Assembly: GCF_900115635.1 (NCBI RefSeq)
Contig: NZ_FOXE01000006.1
Span: 1 to 64,000, forward strand
Direction of reading: 5' to 3'
DNA: 64,000 nucleotides
From: Oscillibacter sp. PC13
GTDB taxonomy: Bacteria > Bacillota > Clostridia > Oscillospirales > Oscillospiraceae
Each line of letters begins with the position of its first letter. Positions within the stretch are counted from its first letter, which is position 1. The notes beneath the pieces are model-generated. The model searched no databases. It was not told where the DNA came from and saw only the letters and a list, made by a program, of their open reading frames with translations. This document shows positions 53,672 through 62,727 of the stretch, piece after piece. Position numbers and translations under genes: made by a program.

Positions 53672-54670
53672 ATGCTGAAAAAACGGTTGATCCCTTTGAT
53701 GGCGGTACTGCTGCTGGTAGGTGTGCTGAGTTCCTGCGGCAGCGGAAGCGGAGGGACGACAGCGAGTTCCAACGGCGCGATGGATACGATGACAGCGGAC
53801 ATGGCCCCCGCCGAGGCGGAGGAGGATGCGGGGGGCTACTACGGCGGCATGGAAACGCAGGCGGCCTCCCAGGCGCAGAAGGAAAACGGGACCGCTGTTC
53901 AGACGGAAAAGCTGATCTACACTGGCACGCTGGAGATGGAGACTACGGCCTTCGACGGGGCTATGGCGGATTTGGAGCGGCTTGTTGCGGACTGCGGCGG
54001 CTATCTGGAGTCCAGCAGCGTCAGCAGCCGCGGAAGCGGCTACCGTTATGCAAACTACACCGTTCGGGTGCCCGCGGCCCAGTACCGGACATTTTACACA
54101 CAGGCCGGAGAGATGTGCCACGTCACCTGGCAGGACCAGTCCGCACAGAATATCACCACAGCCTATTACGACACGGAAGGCCGGCTGAAGACCCAGCAGA
54201 CCAAGCTGGAGCGGCTGCAGGAGCTGCTGAGCCGGGCGGAGAGCATGGAGGATATTATCACCATTGAATCCGCGATTTCCGAGACAGAGCAGCAGATTGA
54301 GTCCCTCTCTGGGGAACTGCGGCACTACGATGCGCTGGTGGATTACGCCACTGTTTACATCTCCCTTCAGGAGGTCTATAAACTTTCTAATGTGGAAGAA
54401 CCAGCCACCGGCTTTGCAAGCCGCATGGGTACCGCCCTTTCCTCCGGCTGGAAGAGCTTTGTGGACGGTATGGAGAGTTTACTAGTGGCCCTGGCCTATG
54501 GCTGGATGTGGCTGCTGGTTCTGGCGGTGATTGTGACGGCGGTGGTCTGCCGTCTGCGGAAAAGGAAGGCCGCCCCGGGTTCCCCGGAGAAAAAACCGCC
54601 CTTCTGGCCCCCCCACAGCAAGGACCTGATGGAGGACCGGGACAAAAAAACGGATGACAAACAGCCGTGA
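53672..54670 (+). CDS. DUF4349 domain lipoprotein
   Basis: The 332-residue protein has a lipoprotein signal (LLLVGVLSSC, lipobox Cys22) and a low-complexity linker. The DUF4349 region begins KLIYTGTLEMETTAFDGAM (about 90). It includes a coiled coil (about 170-220, TQQTKLERLQELLSRAESME). A C-terminal membrane helix (about 275-297) and a basic proline-rich tail follow. It is probably anchored at both ends on the cell surface. The function is unknown. AGGAGGG lies upstream of ATG 53672. Confidence 0.88.
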   Translation: MLKKRLIPLMAVLLLVGVLSSCGSGSGGTTASSNGAMDTMTADMAPAEAEEDAGGYYGGMETQAASQAQKENGTAVQTEKLIYTGTLEMETTAFDGAMADLERLVADCGGYLESSSVSSRGSGYRYANYTVRVPAAQYRTFYTQAGEMCHVTWQDQSAQNITTAYYDTEGRLKTQQTKLERLQELLSRAESMEDIITIESAISETEQQIESLSGELRHYDALVDYATVYISLQEVYKLSNVEEPATGFASRMGTALSSGWKSFVDGMESLLVALAYGWMWLLVLAVIVTAVVCRLRKRKAAPGSPEKKPPFWPPHSKDLMEDRDKKTDDKQP

Positions 54671-54682
54671 ACCTGTTACCAT

Positions 54683-54720
54683 CAAAGAGGCGGAGCTTTC
54701 CGCCTCTTTGACCGCTTTTT
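54683..54720 (+). terminator. Terminator after the DUF4349 gene
   Basis: CAAAGAGGCGGA (54683-54694) pairs with TCCGCCTCTTTG (54699-54710), loop GCTT. A T-run starts 5 nt later (ACCGCTTTTT). It lies 13 nt after the stop. Confidence 0.75.
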
Positions 54721-54752
54721 GCCGGATATTCGAACGATAAGGAGGAATCCCC

Positions 54753-55376
54753 ATGCATATCACCTGGCTGGGACACGCTTGCTTCCTGCTGGAACAGGAC
54801 GGCTACCGCATTATTTTGGATCCTTATACCGATGTGCCGGGCTATCCGCCCCTGGAGGCGGAGGCTCACGCGGCTTTTTGCAGCCACCATCACTTTGACC
54901 ATGATTATCTCCAGGCAGTGCAGCTTCTGCCGGAACGGGAAAGCCCCTTTCGCGTGCGGACGGTGGAAACCTTCCACGATGACCAAGGCGGCGTTCTGCG
55001 GGGAAGAAATACCATCCATGTGTTTACTGCGGACGATACCGCAGTCGCCCATTTGGGAGATTTGGGCCACCAGCTGACGGCGAAGCAGGTGGAGGAGATT
55101 GGGCCGTTGGATGGCGTGCTGGTGCCGGTGGGCGGCGTTTACACACTGGATGCGGCCGGAGCAAAACAGGTGTGCCACGTCCTGAACCCCAAGTGGGTGA
55201 TTCCCATGCATTATCACCATGCGCCGTACGGCCTTTCAAATGTGGGGAGTGTGGAGGACTTTCTCCGCCTCTGGCCCGCTGGGGAGATTCACCATCTGCC
55301 GGGAAATGAGATCTCTGTGACACCGGAGACTGCAGGCGTATTGGTTCCTGAATTTTTAAAGATGCTTGACAAATGA
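54753..55376 (+). CDS. Metal-dependent hydrolase, UlaG-like (metallo-beta-lactamase fold)
   Basis: The 207-residue protein has MHITWLGHACFLLEQDGYRI at the start and the HxHxDH motif CSHHHFDHDY (about 44). It also has the TADDTAVAHLGDLGHQLT segment (about 91, third metal ligand) and IPMHYHHAPYG near 150. The UPF0173/UlaG-type hydrolases act on lactones, phosphodiesters or unknown compounds. AAGGAGG lies 8 nt before the ATG. Confidence 0.92.
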   Translation: MHITWLGHACFLLEQDGYRIILDPYTDVPGYPPLEAEAHAAFCSHHHFDHDYLQAVQLLPERESPFRVRTVETFHDDQGGVLRGRNTIHVFTADDTAVAHLGDLGHQLTAKQVEEIGPLDGVLVPVGGVYTLDAAGAKQVCHVLNPKWVIPMHYHHAPYGLSNVGSVEDFLRLWPAGEIHHLPGNEISVTPETAGVLVPEFLKMLDK

Positions 55377-55421
55377 AGTAAAACCATATAATATAGTTTT
55401 ATAGACTATATTATATGGTTT
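55366..55421 (+). promoter_or_regulatory. Promoter region with a 41-bp perfect palindrome
   Basis: TTGACA (55366-55371) is followed by TATAAT (55387-55392, 15-bp spacing) or TAATAT (55389-55394, 17-bp). An inverted repeat has 17-bp arms AAACCATATAATATAGT (55381-55397) and its complement (55405-55421), with a 7-nt centre. The arm covers the -10 region. It could be an operator, an RNA hairpin in the leader, or a terminator for the preceding gene. A T-run is absent, so an operator is more likely. Confidence 0.7.
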
Positions 55422-55433
55422 GGTGGATTTGCA

Positions 55434-56147
55434 ATGAAGCGTCTCACACAAATTCAGGTGCTGGGGGATTCCGTCTTAAAGGGAGTCCAGGTAGATCCGG
55501 CTACCAACCGATATATTACAAAAAATGAGATAGATATCCCGGCATTGGAGCGGGAGTTTGGCCTTGTTGTCCGCAATCAGTCCCATTTTGGCGCCACCTG
55601 CGTGAAGGGTGCGCGCCTGCTGGATCGCCTGCTGAGCCGGGCAGAACCCTGTGATGCGGTGGTGATGGATTTTGGCGGCAACGACTGTGACTACACCTGG
55701 CCGGAGATTGCTGCAGATCCTGCAGGCACGCACCAACCCCACGTGCCGCCAACGGAGTTCAAGGAGCGTTACCGCACCATGATCCGGAAGATACAGGAGC
55801 GGGACATGGTCCCTGTCCTGGTGACGCTGCCGCCCCTGGAGCCGCAGCGGTTTTTTGACTGGTGGTGCAAGGATCTGGATCAGCCGGCGGTGCGGCGCTG
55901 GTTGGGGGGGATCTCCAATATTTATGCACACCAGGAGCATTATTCCAGAATAGTGGAACAGGTGGCCCGGGAAGAGGGCGCCGCCTTGGTAGATGTCCGG
56001 GGGACTTTTTTAAATCACGGCCATCTCGAAACGCTGATTTGTGCAGACGGCACCCACCCCAACTCTGCCGGGCAGGAATTGATTACCCAAGCGTTCCGGG
56101 AATTCGGACTTCGCTGGGAAAAGGCTTTGCGGCAGCAGACCGCCTGA
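55434..56147 (+). CDS. SGNH/GDSL family hydrolase
   Basis: The 237-residue protein has the block I motif VLGDSVLKGVQVD (Ser about 12), block III VVMDFGGNDCDYTW (about 79-92, Asn oxyanion) and the block V catalytic pair CADGTHPNSAGQELI (Asp and His about 204-207). There is no signal peptide, so it acts in the cytoplasm as an esterase or deacetylase with unknown substrate. The ribosome binding site is weak (GGTGG). The gene is controlled by the palindrome-promoter directly upstream. Confidence 0.9.
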   Translation: MKRLTQIQVLGDSVLKGVQVDPATNRYITKNEIDIPALEREFGLVVRNQSHFGATCVKGARLLDRLLSRAEPCDAVVMDFGGNDCDYTWPEIAADPAGTHQPHVPPTEFKERYRTMIRKIQERDMVPVLVTLPPLEPQRFFDWWCKDLDQPAVRRWLGGISNIYAHQEHYSRIVEQVAREEGAALVDVRGTFLNHGHLETLICADGTHPNSAGQELITQAFREFGLRWEKALRQQTA

Positions 56148-56156
56148 ACGAAAATG

Positions 56157-56196
56157 ACTGTGCGCGCACCCAAAAGGGTGCGCGCACAGTTGGTTT
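56157..56196 (+). terminator. Terminator after the SGNH hydrolase gene
   Basis: A 15-bp stem (56157-56171/56176-56190), loop AAAA, is followed by TGGTTTAT. Confidence 0.8.
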
Positions 56197-56221
56197 ATAG
56201 GTGGCGAACCTGCCTTGTGAA

Positions 56222-56255
56222 AATTTTTTGATGCAGGCAAGCTGTATCAAAAATT
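56222..56255 (-). terminator. Terminator overlapping the rlmA stop codon
   Basis: TTTTTGAT (56225-56232) pairs with ATCAAAAA (56246-56253). On the minus strand the stem is followed by ATTTTC. The rlmA stop TGA is within the stem. Confidence 0.6.
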
Positions 56256-57077
56256 CCCACACCGGCGGAACACATGAATGCGGAAGGCAATCTTTGTCAC
56301 CAAGGTTTCCAGCTCCGCCAGACGCTGGCTCCCTTCCTTTGGGGTCTTCCAAAAGTAAGGAGTCATCTGAAACAGATTTTGAATATCCGTGCGGGAAGGC
56401 AGGGTGATCGTCCCATTTACCGGAATAATGGCCTCGTAGGAAAAACCGTCGTAAGGCGTCTCCTTTTCCTCGTTTGGATAGGGGGTGTCATAGAGAATCT
56501 GCTTCAGCTCCCACAGGTGATCTGCTGCAGGCACCACATACAAAAAGATTCCGCCGGGCCTCAGCAGCCGCTGAAATTCGCCCAGTGCCAAAGGGGAAAA
56601 GCAGTCAATCAGCAAATCCAAGGACTGGTCCGCCAGAGGAAGATGGTAAGAGGAGGCCACTGCAAATTCTGCATCTGTTTTTCGCTTGGCGGCAGCCCGC
56701 AAAATGAATTTCGAGATGTCAGTCCCTGCCATCCGGGGATGCTTTCCGGCATTTTCCAGTGCCTGACAGATGCCAGCGGTATAATACCCCTCGCCGCATC
56801 CGGCGTCCAAAACAGCGGGTGCGGTGCCGGTGTGGGATACTGCCAAATGGCAAAGCGCATCCAGCAGCGGCTGATAATATCCCTTAGAGAGGAAGGCGCG
56901 CCGGGCCGCAGCCATGCCCTTGTCATCACCGGGGGCGGAAGAATGCTTTTGATTGGGCGGCAGCAAATAGGTATAGCCCTCTTTGGCAATGTCATAGCTG
57001 TGGCCTTCCGGACAGCGGTAAACAGATCCTGCGCGTTCCAGCGGCGCTTTGCAGATGGGACAGATGAAAAGACTCAT
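56247..57077 (-). CDS. rlmA: 23S rRNA (guanine-N1)-methyltransferase, RlmA type
   Basis: It methylates a guanine of 23S rRNA helix 35 (G745 or G748, depending on the lineage) using S-adenosylmethionine. The 276-residue protein has an N-terminal zinc finger (CPICKAPLERAGSVYRCPEGH, residues about 6-26). It continues with SYDIAKEGYTYLLPP and KGMAAARRAFLSKGYY, and the SAM motif VLDAGCGEGYYTAGI (about 89). The resistance-linked TlrB form cannot be told apart by eye. Its ATG overlaps the stop of the MATE gene (ATGA), so it is translated from the same message. Confidence 0.93.
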   Translation of the reverse strand: MSLFICPICKAPLERAGSVYRCPEGHSYDIAKEGYTYLLPPNQKHSSAPGDDKGMAAARRAFLSKGYYQPLLDALCHLAVSHTGTAPAVLDAGCGEGYYTAGICQALENAGKHPRMAGTDISKFILRAAAKRKTDAEFAVASSYHLPLADQSLDLLIDCFSPLALGEFQRLLRPGGIFLYVVPAADHLWELKQILYDTPYPNEEKETPYDGFSYEAIIPVNGTITLPSRTDIQNLFQMTPYFWKTPKEGSQRLAELETLVTKIAFRIHVFRRCGNF

Positions 57078-58462
57078 GAGTGGCCGCCTCCTGTCACGTC
57101 ATTGATCCACTTGCGGCTGCGTAGCCGGTGAATTCCCCATGGCATTTTGCAGAAATTTTCTGTCTGGATGGAAAGGCACACCACAGCCACCGGGGCATTC
57201 AGCACAAGCCCCGTCAAAGCAGTCAGAGGAATGGCCGCAAACCACAGGGGACAGAGGTCGATAACGGTAGCCATGCGGGCGTCGCCGCCGGCGCGCAGAA
57301 GCCCGGTGATATTGGTGATGTCAAAGGCCCGCATGGGCATGACACAGATATATACGATACACATGGTGACAGCAATTTCCAGCGCCAGTCCATCCAGATG
57401 GAAAAGAGGATAGAGATAGGGAATGAAAGCTGCCGGAAGCGCAATGGCGAGAAGAACTGCCACAATGGTACCAATCAGCAGGGAAACGGTCAGAAGACAA
57501 CAGCCCAGAGAATAGATTTCCTCTCGCTTGCTCCCCTCGCCAATCCGCTTTCCCACAATGACAGAGGCGGCACCTGCCACGCCGAAACAGGCCACTGTGG
57601 AGAACTTATCGATATTGCCCATGATGGCATAAGCCGCCAGCATCTGTGTGGAGATAGTCATATGGCCCATGATGGCAGTCAGGGTGGTGGTGCCAAGGCC
57701 CCACATCGTATCGTTAAAAATCACCGGGGTAGAGTAGGTGATAAAGCGTTGAAGAATCGCAGTTCCCGGACAGAACAGCGCACGGGGCTGCAGCGGCACC
57801 CGGCGGTTGAAAAGTGCATAGGCCACGACGATGAAAAACTCTACAATACGGGAGAGCAGGGTGGCGATGGCTGCGCCGGTAACACCTAGTGCCGGGGCAC
57901 CAAATTTGCCAAAGATGAGGAGATAATTTAAAAATGTGTTCAACAGCATGGAGACTGCAAAAACACTCATCCCCATGACAGGATTTTCCGTGCTGCGCTG
58001 CACGCCGATATAGACAGAACTGGCGGCGTTGAACAAATAGCTGAAGCCTACAATCTGAAGATAGGGCGCACCTGTTTCAATCAGCAGGGCGTTGTCTGTG
58101 ACAAGCCCCATAAAAAAGTGTGGAAACAGGGACAGAAGCAACGCCACCACTCCCGCAATGGAGACGCCGGTATACAGGGCAACACCCATACAGCGATTAA
58201 TGCTTTCGGTATCCCCCTTTCCCCAATACTGGCTGACCAGTACCGTCAGGCCGCTGATAAGACCAAAAATGACGAGCTGAACCAGATAGACAGGGGAGTT
58301 GGCGGCTGTGACGGCAGAGAGCTCTGTGTTACCCAAAAGTCCCACCATAAAGGTATCCACAAATCCAAGGGAAGTGGTGATGAGATTTTGTAAAATCAAC
58401 GGCAGAGCCAGCAGCCACATCTGCTTGTAAAAACCCGGCTCCCGCCGGAGAAATGAAAACAT
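57074..58462 (-). CDS. MATE family efflux transporter (second)
   Basis: The 462-residue protein has twelve predicted helices. ALPLILQNLITTSLGFVDTFMVG (about 19-41) and GLTVLVSQYWGKGDTESINR (about 75) are MATE signatures. It differs clearly from the MATE at 44920. A basic C-terminal tail (HRLRSRKWINDV) ends at the overlap with rlmA. AGAGG precedes the ATG. Co-expression with an rRNA methyltransferase is suggestive of a ribosome-targeting drug response, but that is inference. Confidence 0.92.
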   Translation of the reverse strand: MFSFLRREPGFYKQMWLLALPLILQNLITTSLGFVDTFMVGLLGNTELSAVTAANSPVYLVQLVIFGLISGLTVLVSQYWGKGDTESINRCMGVALYTGVSIAGVVALLLSLFPHFFMGLVTDNALLIETGAPYLQIVGFSYLFNAASSVYIGVQRSTENPVMGMSVFAVSMLLNTFLNYLLIFGKFGAPALGVTGAAIATLLSRIVEFFIVVAYALFNRRVPLQPRALFCPGTAILQRFITYSTPVIFNDTMWGLGTTTLTAIMGHMTISTQMLAAYAIMGNIDKFSTVACFGVAGAASVIVGKRIGEGSKREEIYSLGCCLLTVSLLIGTIVAVLLAIALPAAFIPYLYPLFHLDGLALEIAVTMCIVYICVMPMRAFDITNITGLLRAGGDARMATVIDLCPLWFAAIPLTALTGLVLNAPVAVVCLSIQTENFCKMPWGIHRLRSRKWINDVTGGGHS

Positions 58463-58533
58463 ATAAAACCTCTTAATTCAGTCATTGTATGTTGGATGGA
58501 TGAAGGAAAGGTGGCATTTGCGGCCTTTGGCGC

Positions 58534-59667
58534 TCACAGCATAGGCATCCGGGCGTCGTGGTGGCGCTGGAGCGCTTCGGCGCAGGCGTCAATCTCGGCG
58601 AAGGTGGTCTCGGGGCCGAAGCTCAGGCGGATGACACCGCCAGCCACTTTTTTCGGCAGGTGCAGAGACGATACCACATGACTGGGCTTTCCCTGATGGC
58701 AGGCGGAACCGGCAGAGATACAGATGCCCTGGGCGCCTAAATCGTTGACGATGTTCTGACTGGGCCATCCTACTAGGGAAAACGCCAGAATGTGGGGGGC
58801 AGTGCCGCTGCCCACCAGCTGTAAATCCGGAATTTCCGTGAGTTTCCGGATTGCATATTCCCGGATCTCTGCCATATGTCGCAGCTTCTCCGGAAGACCA
58901 TCCGCACGCAGTTCCACGGCCTTTGCAAAGCCGGCAATTTGAGCGGTGGCCTCCGTGCCGGATCGCAGTCCAAACTCCTGGCCGCCGCCGGCCAGCAGGG
59001 GCCTTGGGCTTCGGACCCGGCTGCCAATATACAATGCGCCGATTCCCTTGGGGCCGCCAACCTTGTGTGCGGAAATCGTGACGAAATCTGCCCCCAGAGC
59101 CTTGGCGGAAAAGGGAAGTTTTAAAAATCCCTGTACCGCATCTGTATGAAGCAGCGTTTTGGGATTTCGCGCGGAAAGCCCTTTCGCAATTTTTGCGATG
59201 GGGTAAACGCTGCCCAATTCGTTGTTCACCATCATGATAGAAACCAGCGCCGTGTCCGGCCGCACAGCGTCCAGTACCTGCTCCGCCGTAATGACCCCGT
59301 GGCCGTCCGGACTGAGGCGGGTGATCTCATACCCCTGCAGCTCCATCCAGCGGCAGCACTCCAGCACGGCGCTGTGTTCCACCGCAGTGGTGACAATGTG
59401 CTTTCCCAGGTGCCGGTTCTGCCAGCAGGCGGCGGTGATGGCCCAGTTGTCCCCCTCGGTGCCGCAGGAGGTAAAGAAGAGCTGCCTGGTCTCGCAGCCA
59501 AGTGCGTCCGCCACAGTTTTCCGCCATGTGTCTATCCGCTTTTTCATCTCTTGCCCGGCGGGATACTGGGAACTGGGATTGCCGTACTGCTCCGTCAGCA
59601 CGGTGTACATGGCATCGGCCACTTCTTTTGGAACCGGTGTAGTAGCCGCATGGTCCAGATAAATCAT
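58534..59667 (-). CDS. Cysteine desulfurase (NifS/IscS class V aminotransferase)
   Basis: It takes sulfur from cysteine for iron-sulfur clusters or thionucleosides. The 377-residue protein starts MIYLDHAATTPVPKEV. It has TSCGTEGDNWAI (about 66), VEHSAVLECC (about 95), the PLP lysine in ISAHKVGGPKGIG (Lys about 201), RSGTEATAQIAGFAKA (about 237) and the active-site cysteine in ISAGSACHQGKPS (Cys about 323). It is divergent from mtaB, a methylthiotransferase. The short gap holds both promoter regions. Confidence 0.93.
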   Translation of the reverse strand: MIYLDHAATTPVPKEVADAMYTVLTEQYGNPSSQYPAGQEMKKRIDTWRKTVADALGCETRQLFFTSCGTEGDNWAITAACWQNRHLGKHIVTTAVEHSAVLECCRWMELQGYEITRLSPDGHGVITAEQVLDAVRPDTALVSIMMVNNELGSVYPIAKIAKGLSARNPKTLLHTDAVQGFLKLPFSAKALGADFVTISAHKVGGPKGIGALYIGSRVRSPRPLLAGGGQEFGLRSGTEATAQIAGFAKAVELRADGLPEKLRHMAEIREYAIRKLTEIPDLQLVGSGTAPHILAFSLVGWPSQNIVNDLGAQGICISAGSACHQGKPSHVVSSLHLPKKVAGGVIRLSFGPETTFAEIDACAEALQRHHDARMPML

Positions 59668-59693
59668 TGTAAAAAGCCTCCCCGTATTGGGAC

Positions 59694-59722
59694 TTGCCCA
59701 AATACGTCAAATCACATATAAT
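59694..59722 (+). promoter_or_regulatory. Promoter of mtaB
   Basis: TTGCCC (59694-59699) and TATAAT (59717-59722), spaced 17 bp, lie about 54 nt upstream of the mtaB start in the divergent gap. Confidence 0.65.
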
Positions 59723-59775
59723 AAAGGTGCGTTTAGCATTATATAGAGGTTTTGAAGAAAGTGCAAGGAGATTCC

Positions 59776-61092
59776 ATGAAAGTTGCCATTTACACCTTGG
59801 GCTGCAAGGTGAACCAATATGAGACCCAGGCCATGGAGCAGGCCATCCATGCCAGGGGCCACCAGACGGTGCCCTTTTCTGAGGCGGCGGACGTCTATGT
59901 GGTGAACACCTGCTCCGTTACCGCCGTCAGCGACCAGAAGTCCCGCCAGGTGCTTCACCGGGTCCGGCGGCAGCATCCGGAGGCGGTGCTGGCGGTGTGC
60001 GGCTGCTATCCCCAGACCCATGCCGACGACGTGCGGGAGCTGGATGTGGATTTAATTGCCGGCACCGGGGACCGCACCGGTTTTATTGACTTGCTGGAGC
60101 GGACAGTGGTGGCGAAGGCAGCGGGAATGACCGCGCCGCTGGAGGCCGTTGACCAGTCCTTTGAGCGCCGGGTGTTTGAGGTTCTGCCTGCCGGCGGAAT
60201 GGAGAACCGGACCCGGGCGATGCTGAAGGTGGAGGACGGCTGCGTCAACTTCTGCTCCTACTGCATCATTCCCTATGCCCGCGGGCCGGTGCGCTCCCTG
60301 CCGCTTGCGCAGGCGGCGGAGCAGGCGGCGGTGCTGCAGGCCGACGGTTACCGGGAGATTGTGCTGACAGGCATCGAAATTTCCTCCTGGGGCCACGACT
60401 TTAAAAACGGTTTGACGCTGATTGATTTGGTGGAGGCGGTCTCCGCCGCCGCGCCCGGCGTCCGAATCCGGCTGGGCAGCCTGGAGCCCCGCACCATTAC
60501 CGGGGAGTTCTGCCGCCGGGCATCCGCCCTGCCGGACCTTTGCCCGCAGTTCCACCTGTCTTTGCAAAGCGGCTGCGACGCCACATTAAAGCGAATGAAC
60601 CGGAAGTATGACACAGGGCGCTATCTGGAGTCTGTGGAGCTGCTGAAAAAGACCTTTGACCGCCCTGCCGTGACCACAGACCTCATCACTGGCTTCCCGG
60701 AGGAGACGGAGGAGGAATTTGAAAAGACGCTGGAATTTATCCGTCGGTGCGGATTTGCCCAGATGCATATCTTCCCCTATTCCATCCGGCCCGGCACTCC
60801 GGCGGCACGGATGACCCAGGTGCCGAAGGCGGTCAAGGAGGAGCGGGCAAGACGGGCCGCGTCCGTTGCGGCCGAGCTTCACGCGGCATATCTGCAGGGC
60901 TGCGTGGGGGAGACTTATCCGGTGCTGTTTGAGCAGCCGCGGGACGGAAAATTTTCCGGCCACGCACCTAACTATATGGAGGTGCTGGCCGGCGGTACGA
61001 ACCTCCACAACCAGGTGCGGCAGGTAAAGATTACAGAGGTTCGGGGAGAGTATCTGGTGGGAGAACGTTTGGAGAAACAGGAAGGACGCTGA
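59776..61092 (+). CDS. mtaB: tRNA N6-threonylcarbamoyladenosine(37) methylthiotransferase MtaB
   Basis: It adds a methylthio group to t6A37 of tRNAs reading ANN codons. The 438-residue protein has an N-terminal UPF0004 domain with the auxiliary cluster cysteines (CKVNQYE about 11, NTCSV about 45, VCGCY about 78). The radical SAM motif CVNFCSYC is about 156-163, and a C-terminal TRAM domain is about 370-435. ATG 59776 has AAGGAG upstream; an in-frame TTG at 59752 is unlikely. It is co-transcribed with yfbR (start 61093, directly after the stop). Confidence 0.95.
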   Translation: MKVAIYTLGCKVNQYETQAMEQAIHARGHQTVPFSEAADVYVVNTCSVTAVSDQKSRQVLHRVRRQHPEAVLAVCGCYPQTHADDVRELDVDLIAGTGDRTGFIDLLERTVVAKAAGMTAPLEAVDQSFERRVFEVLPAGGMENRTRAMLKVEDGCVNFCSYCIIPYARGPVRSLPLAQAAEQAAVLQADGYREIVLTGIEISSWGHDFKNGLTLIDLVEAVSAAAPGVRIRLGSLEPRTITGEFCRRASALPDLCPQFHLSLQSGCDATLKRMNRKYDTGRYLESVELLKKTFDRPAVTTDLITGFPEETEEEFEKTLEFIRRCGFAQMHIFPYSIRPGTPAARMTQVPKAVKEERARRAASVAAELHAAYLQGCVGETYPVLFEQPRDGKFSGHAPNYMEVLAGGTNLHNQVRQVKITEVRGEYLVGERLEKQEGR

Positions 61093-61668
61093 ATGAAAAG
61101 TCATTTTTTTGCCTATATCTCCCGGATGCGGTTTATCCAGCGCTGGGCGCTGATGCGCAACACGGCGCCGGAAAATGTGCAGGAACACAGCCACCAGGTG
61201 GCGGTGCTGGCCCATGCGCTGGCAGTCATCCGCAATGAGAAGTTCGGGGGAAAGACCGATCCCGGTGCGGTGGCGGTGGCGGCGCTGTATCACGATGCCA
61301 GCGAGATTTTAACCGGCGACATGCCGACGCCCATCAAGTACGACAACCCCGCTATCCGCAGCGCCTACAAGGATGTGGAGGCGGTGGCGGAACGGAAGCT
61401 TCTGGAGATGCTGCCGGAGGAGCTGCAGGGGGTTTACGCACCGCTGCTGACTGTCCGGGATGCGGAGACGGCACAGCTGGTGAAGGCGGCGGACAAGCTC
61501 TCTGCCTATATCAAGTGCGTGGAGGAATTGAAGGCGGGCAACACGGAGTTTCGGGAGGCCGCTGCCCAGACCCGCAGGGCGCTGGAGAGCTATGGCCTTC
61601 CGGAGGTGGCCTATTTTCTGGAAACCTTCCTGGACAGCTTCTCCCTGACGCTGGACGAGCTGAAATAA
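61093..61668 (+). CDS. yfbR: 5'-deoxynucleotidase, YfbR type (HD domain)
   Basis: It dephosphorylates deoxynucleoside monophosphates. The 191-residue protein matches YfbR in length and order: RMRFIQRWALMRNTAPENVQEHSH (N-terminus, residues about 11-34; His about 32-34), the HD pair ALYHDASEILTGDMPTPIKY (about 65) and a late KAADKLSAYIKCVEEL (Asp about 131). The start codon directly follows the mtaB stop, so translation is coupled. Confidence 0.92.
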   Translation: MKSHFFAYISRMRFIQRWALMRNTAPENVQEHSHQVAVLAHALAVIRNEKFGGKTDPGAVAVAALYHDASEILTGDMPTPIKYDNPAIRSAYKDVEAVAERKLLEMLPEELQGVYAPLLTVRDAETAQLVKAADKLSAYIKCVEELKAGNTEFREAAAQTRRALESYGLPEVAYFLETFLDSFSLTLDELK

Positions 61669-61681
61669 GAGAGGGGCACAT

Positions 61682-62617
61682 ATGGAGACATACGATGAGC
61701 AGATCCGCGCCCTGCGCGGACAGCTGCTCCGCCAAGAGCACCTGAAAACCCGGCTGGAGAGCCTGAGACATCAGCTGCGCCGTCTGGAAGAGCGGGAGGC
61801 GGAACTGGCAGAAAGCCGTGCGGCAGAACAGGCGGATGTGGACCGGCTGGAGGGCGGAAGCCTTGCGGCCTACTTTTACCGCTTCACCGGCGCTCTGGAG
61901 GACCGGCTGGACCGGGAGCGGGAGGAGGCCTATCAGGCCGCCGTGCGGCACGATGCCGTCTGCCGGGAGCTGGATGCGGTGCGTCAGGACATAGAGACGG
62001 CGGAGACAGAGCTTCGGACACTGTGCGGTGGCGAGGAACGTTACCGCAGTCTGCTGGCGGAGAAGGCCGCGGCCCTGAAGGCTGCCGGCGCACCGGTGGG
62101 CGGCCGCCTGCGGCAGATGGAGGAGCGCCTGGCGTATCTTACAGGACAGCAGCGGGAGCTGCGGGAAGCCGTTGAAGCGGGAGAGAAGACGCTGCGGACA
62201 GCGGACGGCATTCTTGCCAGCCTTTCCAGTGCCGAGGGCTGGGGCACCTGGGATCTGCTTGGCGGCGGACTTTTGACGGATCTTGCCAAACACGGCCATC
62301 TGGATGACGCCCAGCGGAAGGTAGAGCACCTGCAGGTGCAGCTGCGGCGCTTCCGGACGGAGCTGACCGATGTGACCATCCAGGCGGATCTGCAGGTGCA
62401 GATCGATGGATTCCTGGGATTTGCCGACTACTTTTTTGATGGCCTGTTTGCGGATTGGGCCGTGCTGGATCGGATTCACAACTCACAGAGAAAGGTGCAG
62501 GGAACCAGGGACCAGATCTGGAGCGTGCTGGCCAGACTGCGGGATATGGAGGCGGCCGTTGTCCGGGAGACGGAGAGTCTGCGGGCGGAGTCCGACAATC
62601 TGATTATACAGGCGTAA
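61682..62617 (+). CDS. Coiled-coil protein of unknown function
   Basis: The 311-residue protein has two long coiled coils (about residues 1-65 and 75-180). They are separated by a short hydrophobic patch (SLAAYFYRFTGALEDRL, about 60). A C-terminal helical part (about 195-311) contains a repeated-looking DAQRKVEHLQVQL / NSQRKVQGTRDQIW pair. There is no signal peptide or membrane span. Such proteins are common and unnamed in gut Clostridia. It starts 13 nt after yfbR with GAGAGGGG upstream. Confidence 0.75.
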   Translation: METYDEQIRALRGQLLRQEHLKTRLESLRHQLRRLEEREAELAESRAAEQADVDRLEGGSLAAYFYRFTGALEDRLDREREEAYQAAVRHDAVCRELDAVRQDIETAETELRTLCGGEERYRSLLAEKAAALKAAGAPVGGRLRQMEERLAYLTGQQRELREAVEAGEKTLRTADGILASLSSAEGWGTWDLLGGGLLTDLAKHGHLDDAQRKVEHLQVQLRRFRTELTDVTIQADLQVQIDGFLGFADYFFDGLFADWAVLDRIHNSQRKVQGTRDQIWSVLARLRDMEAAVVRETESLRAESDNLIIQA

Positions 62618-62621
62618 CGGC

Positions 62622-62658
62622 AAAGCGCGTCCGGGAATGTTCCCGGACGCGCTTTTTG
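62622..62658 (+). terminator. Terminator of the mtaB-yfbR operon
   Basis: A 15-bp stem (62622-62636/62641-62655), loop ATGT, starts with AAA and continues TTGATG. It stands between this operon and the convergent recG. Confidence 0.85.
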
Positions 62659-62727
62659 ATGAAAGGAAGCGCCGCTGTGCATAGAGGAACAGACAGGGAA
62701 GCCTGGGGTAAAGGACGATGTACCCAC

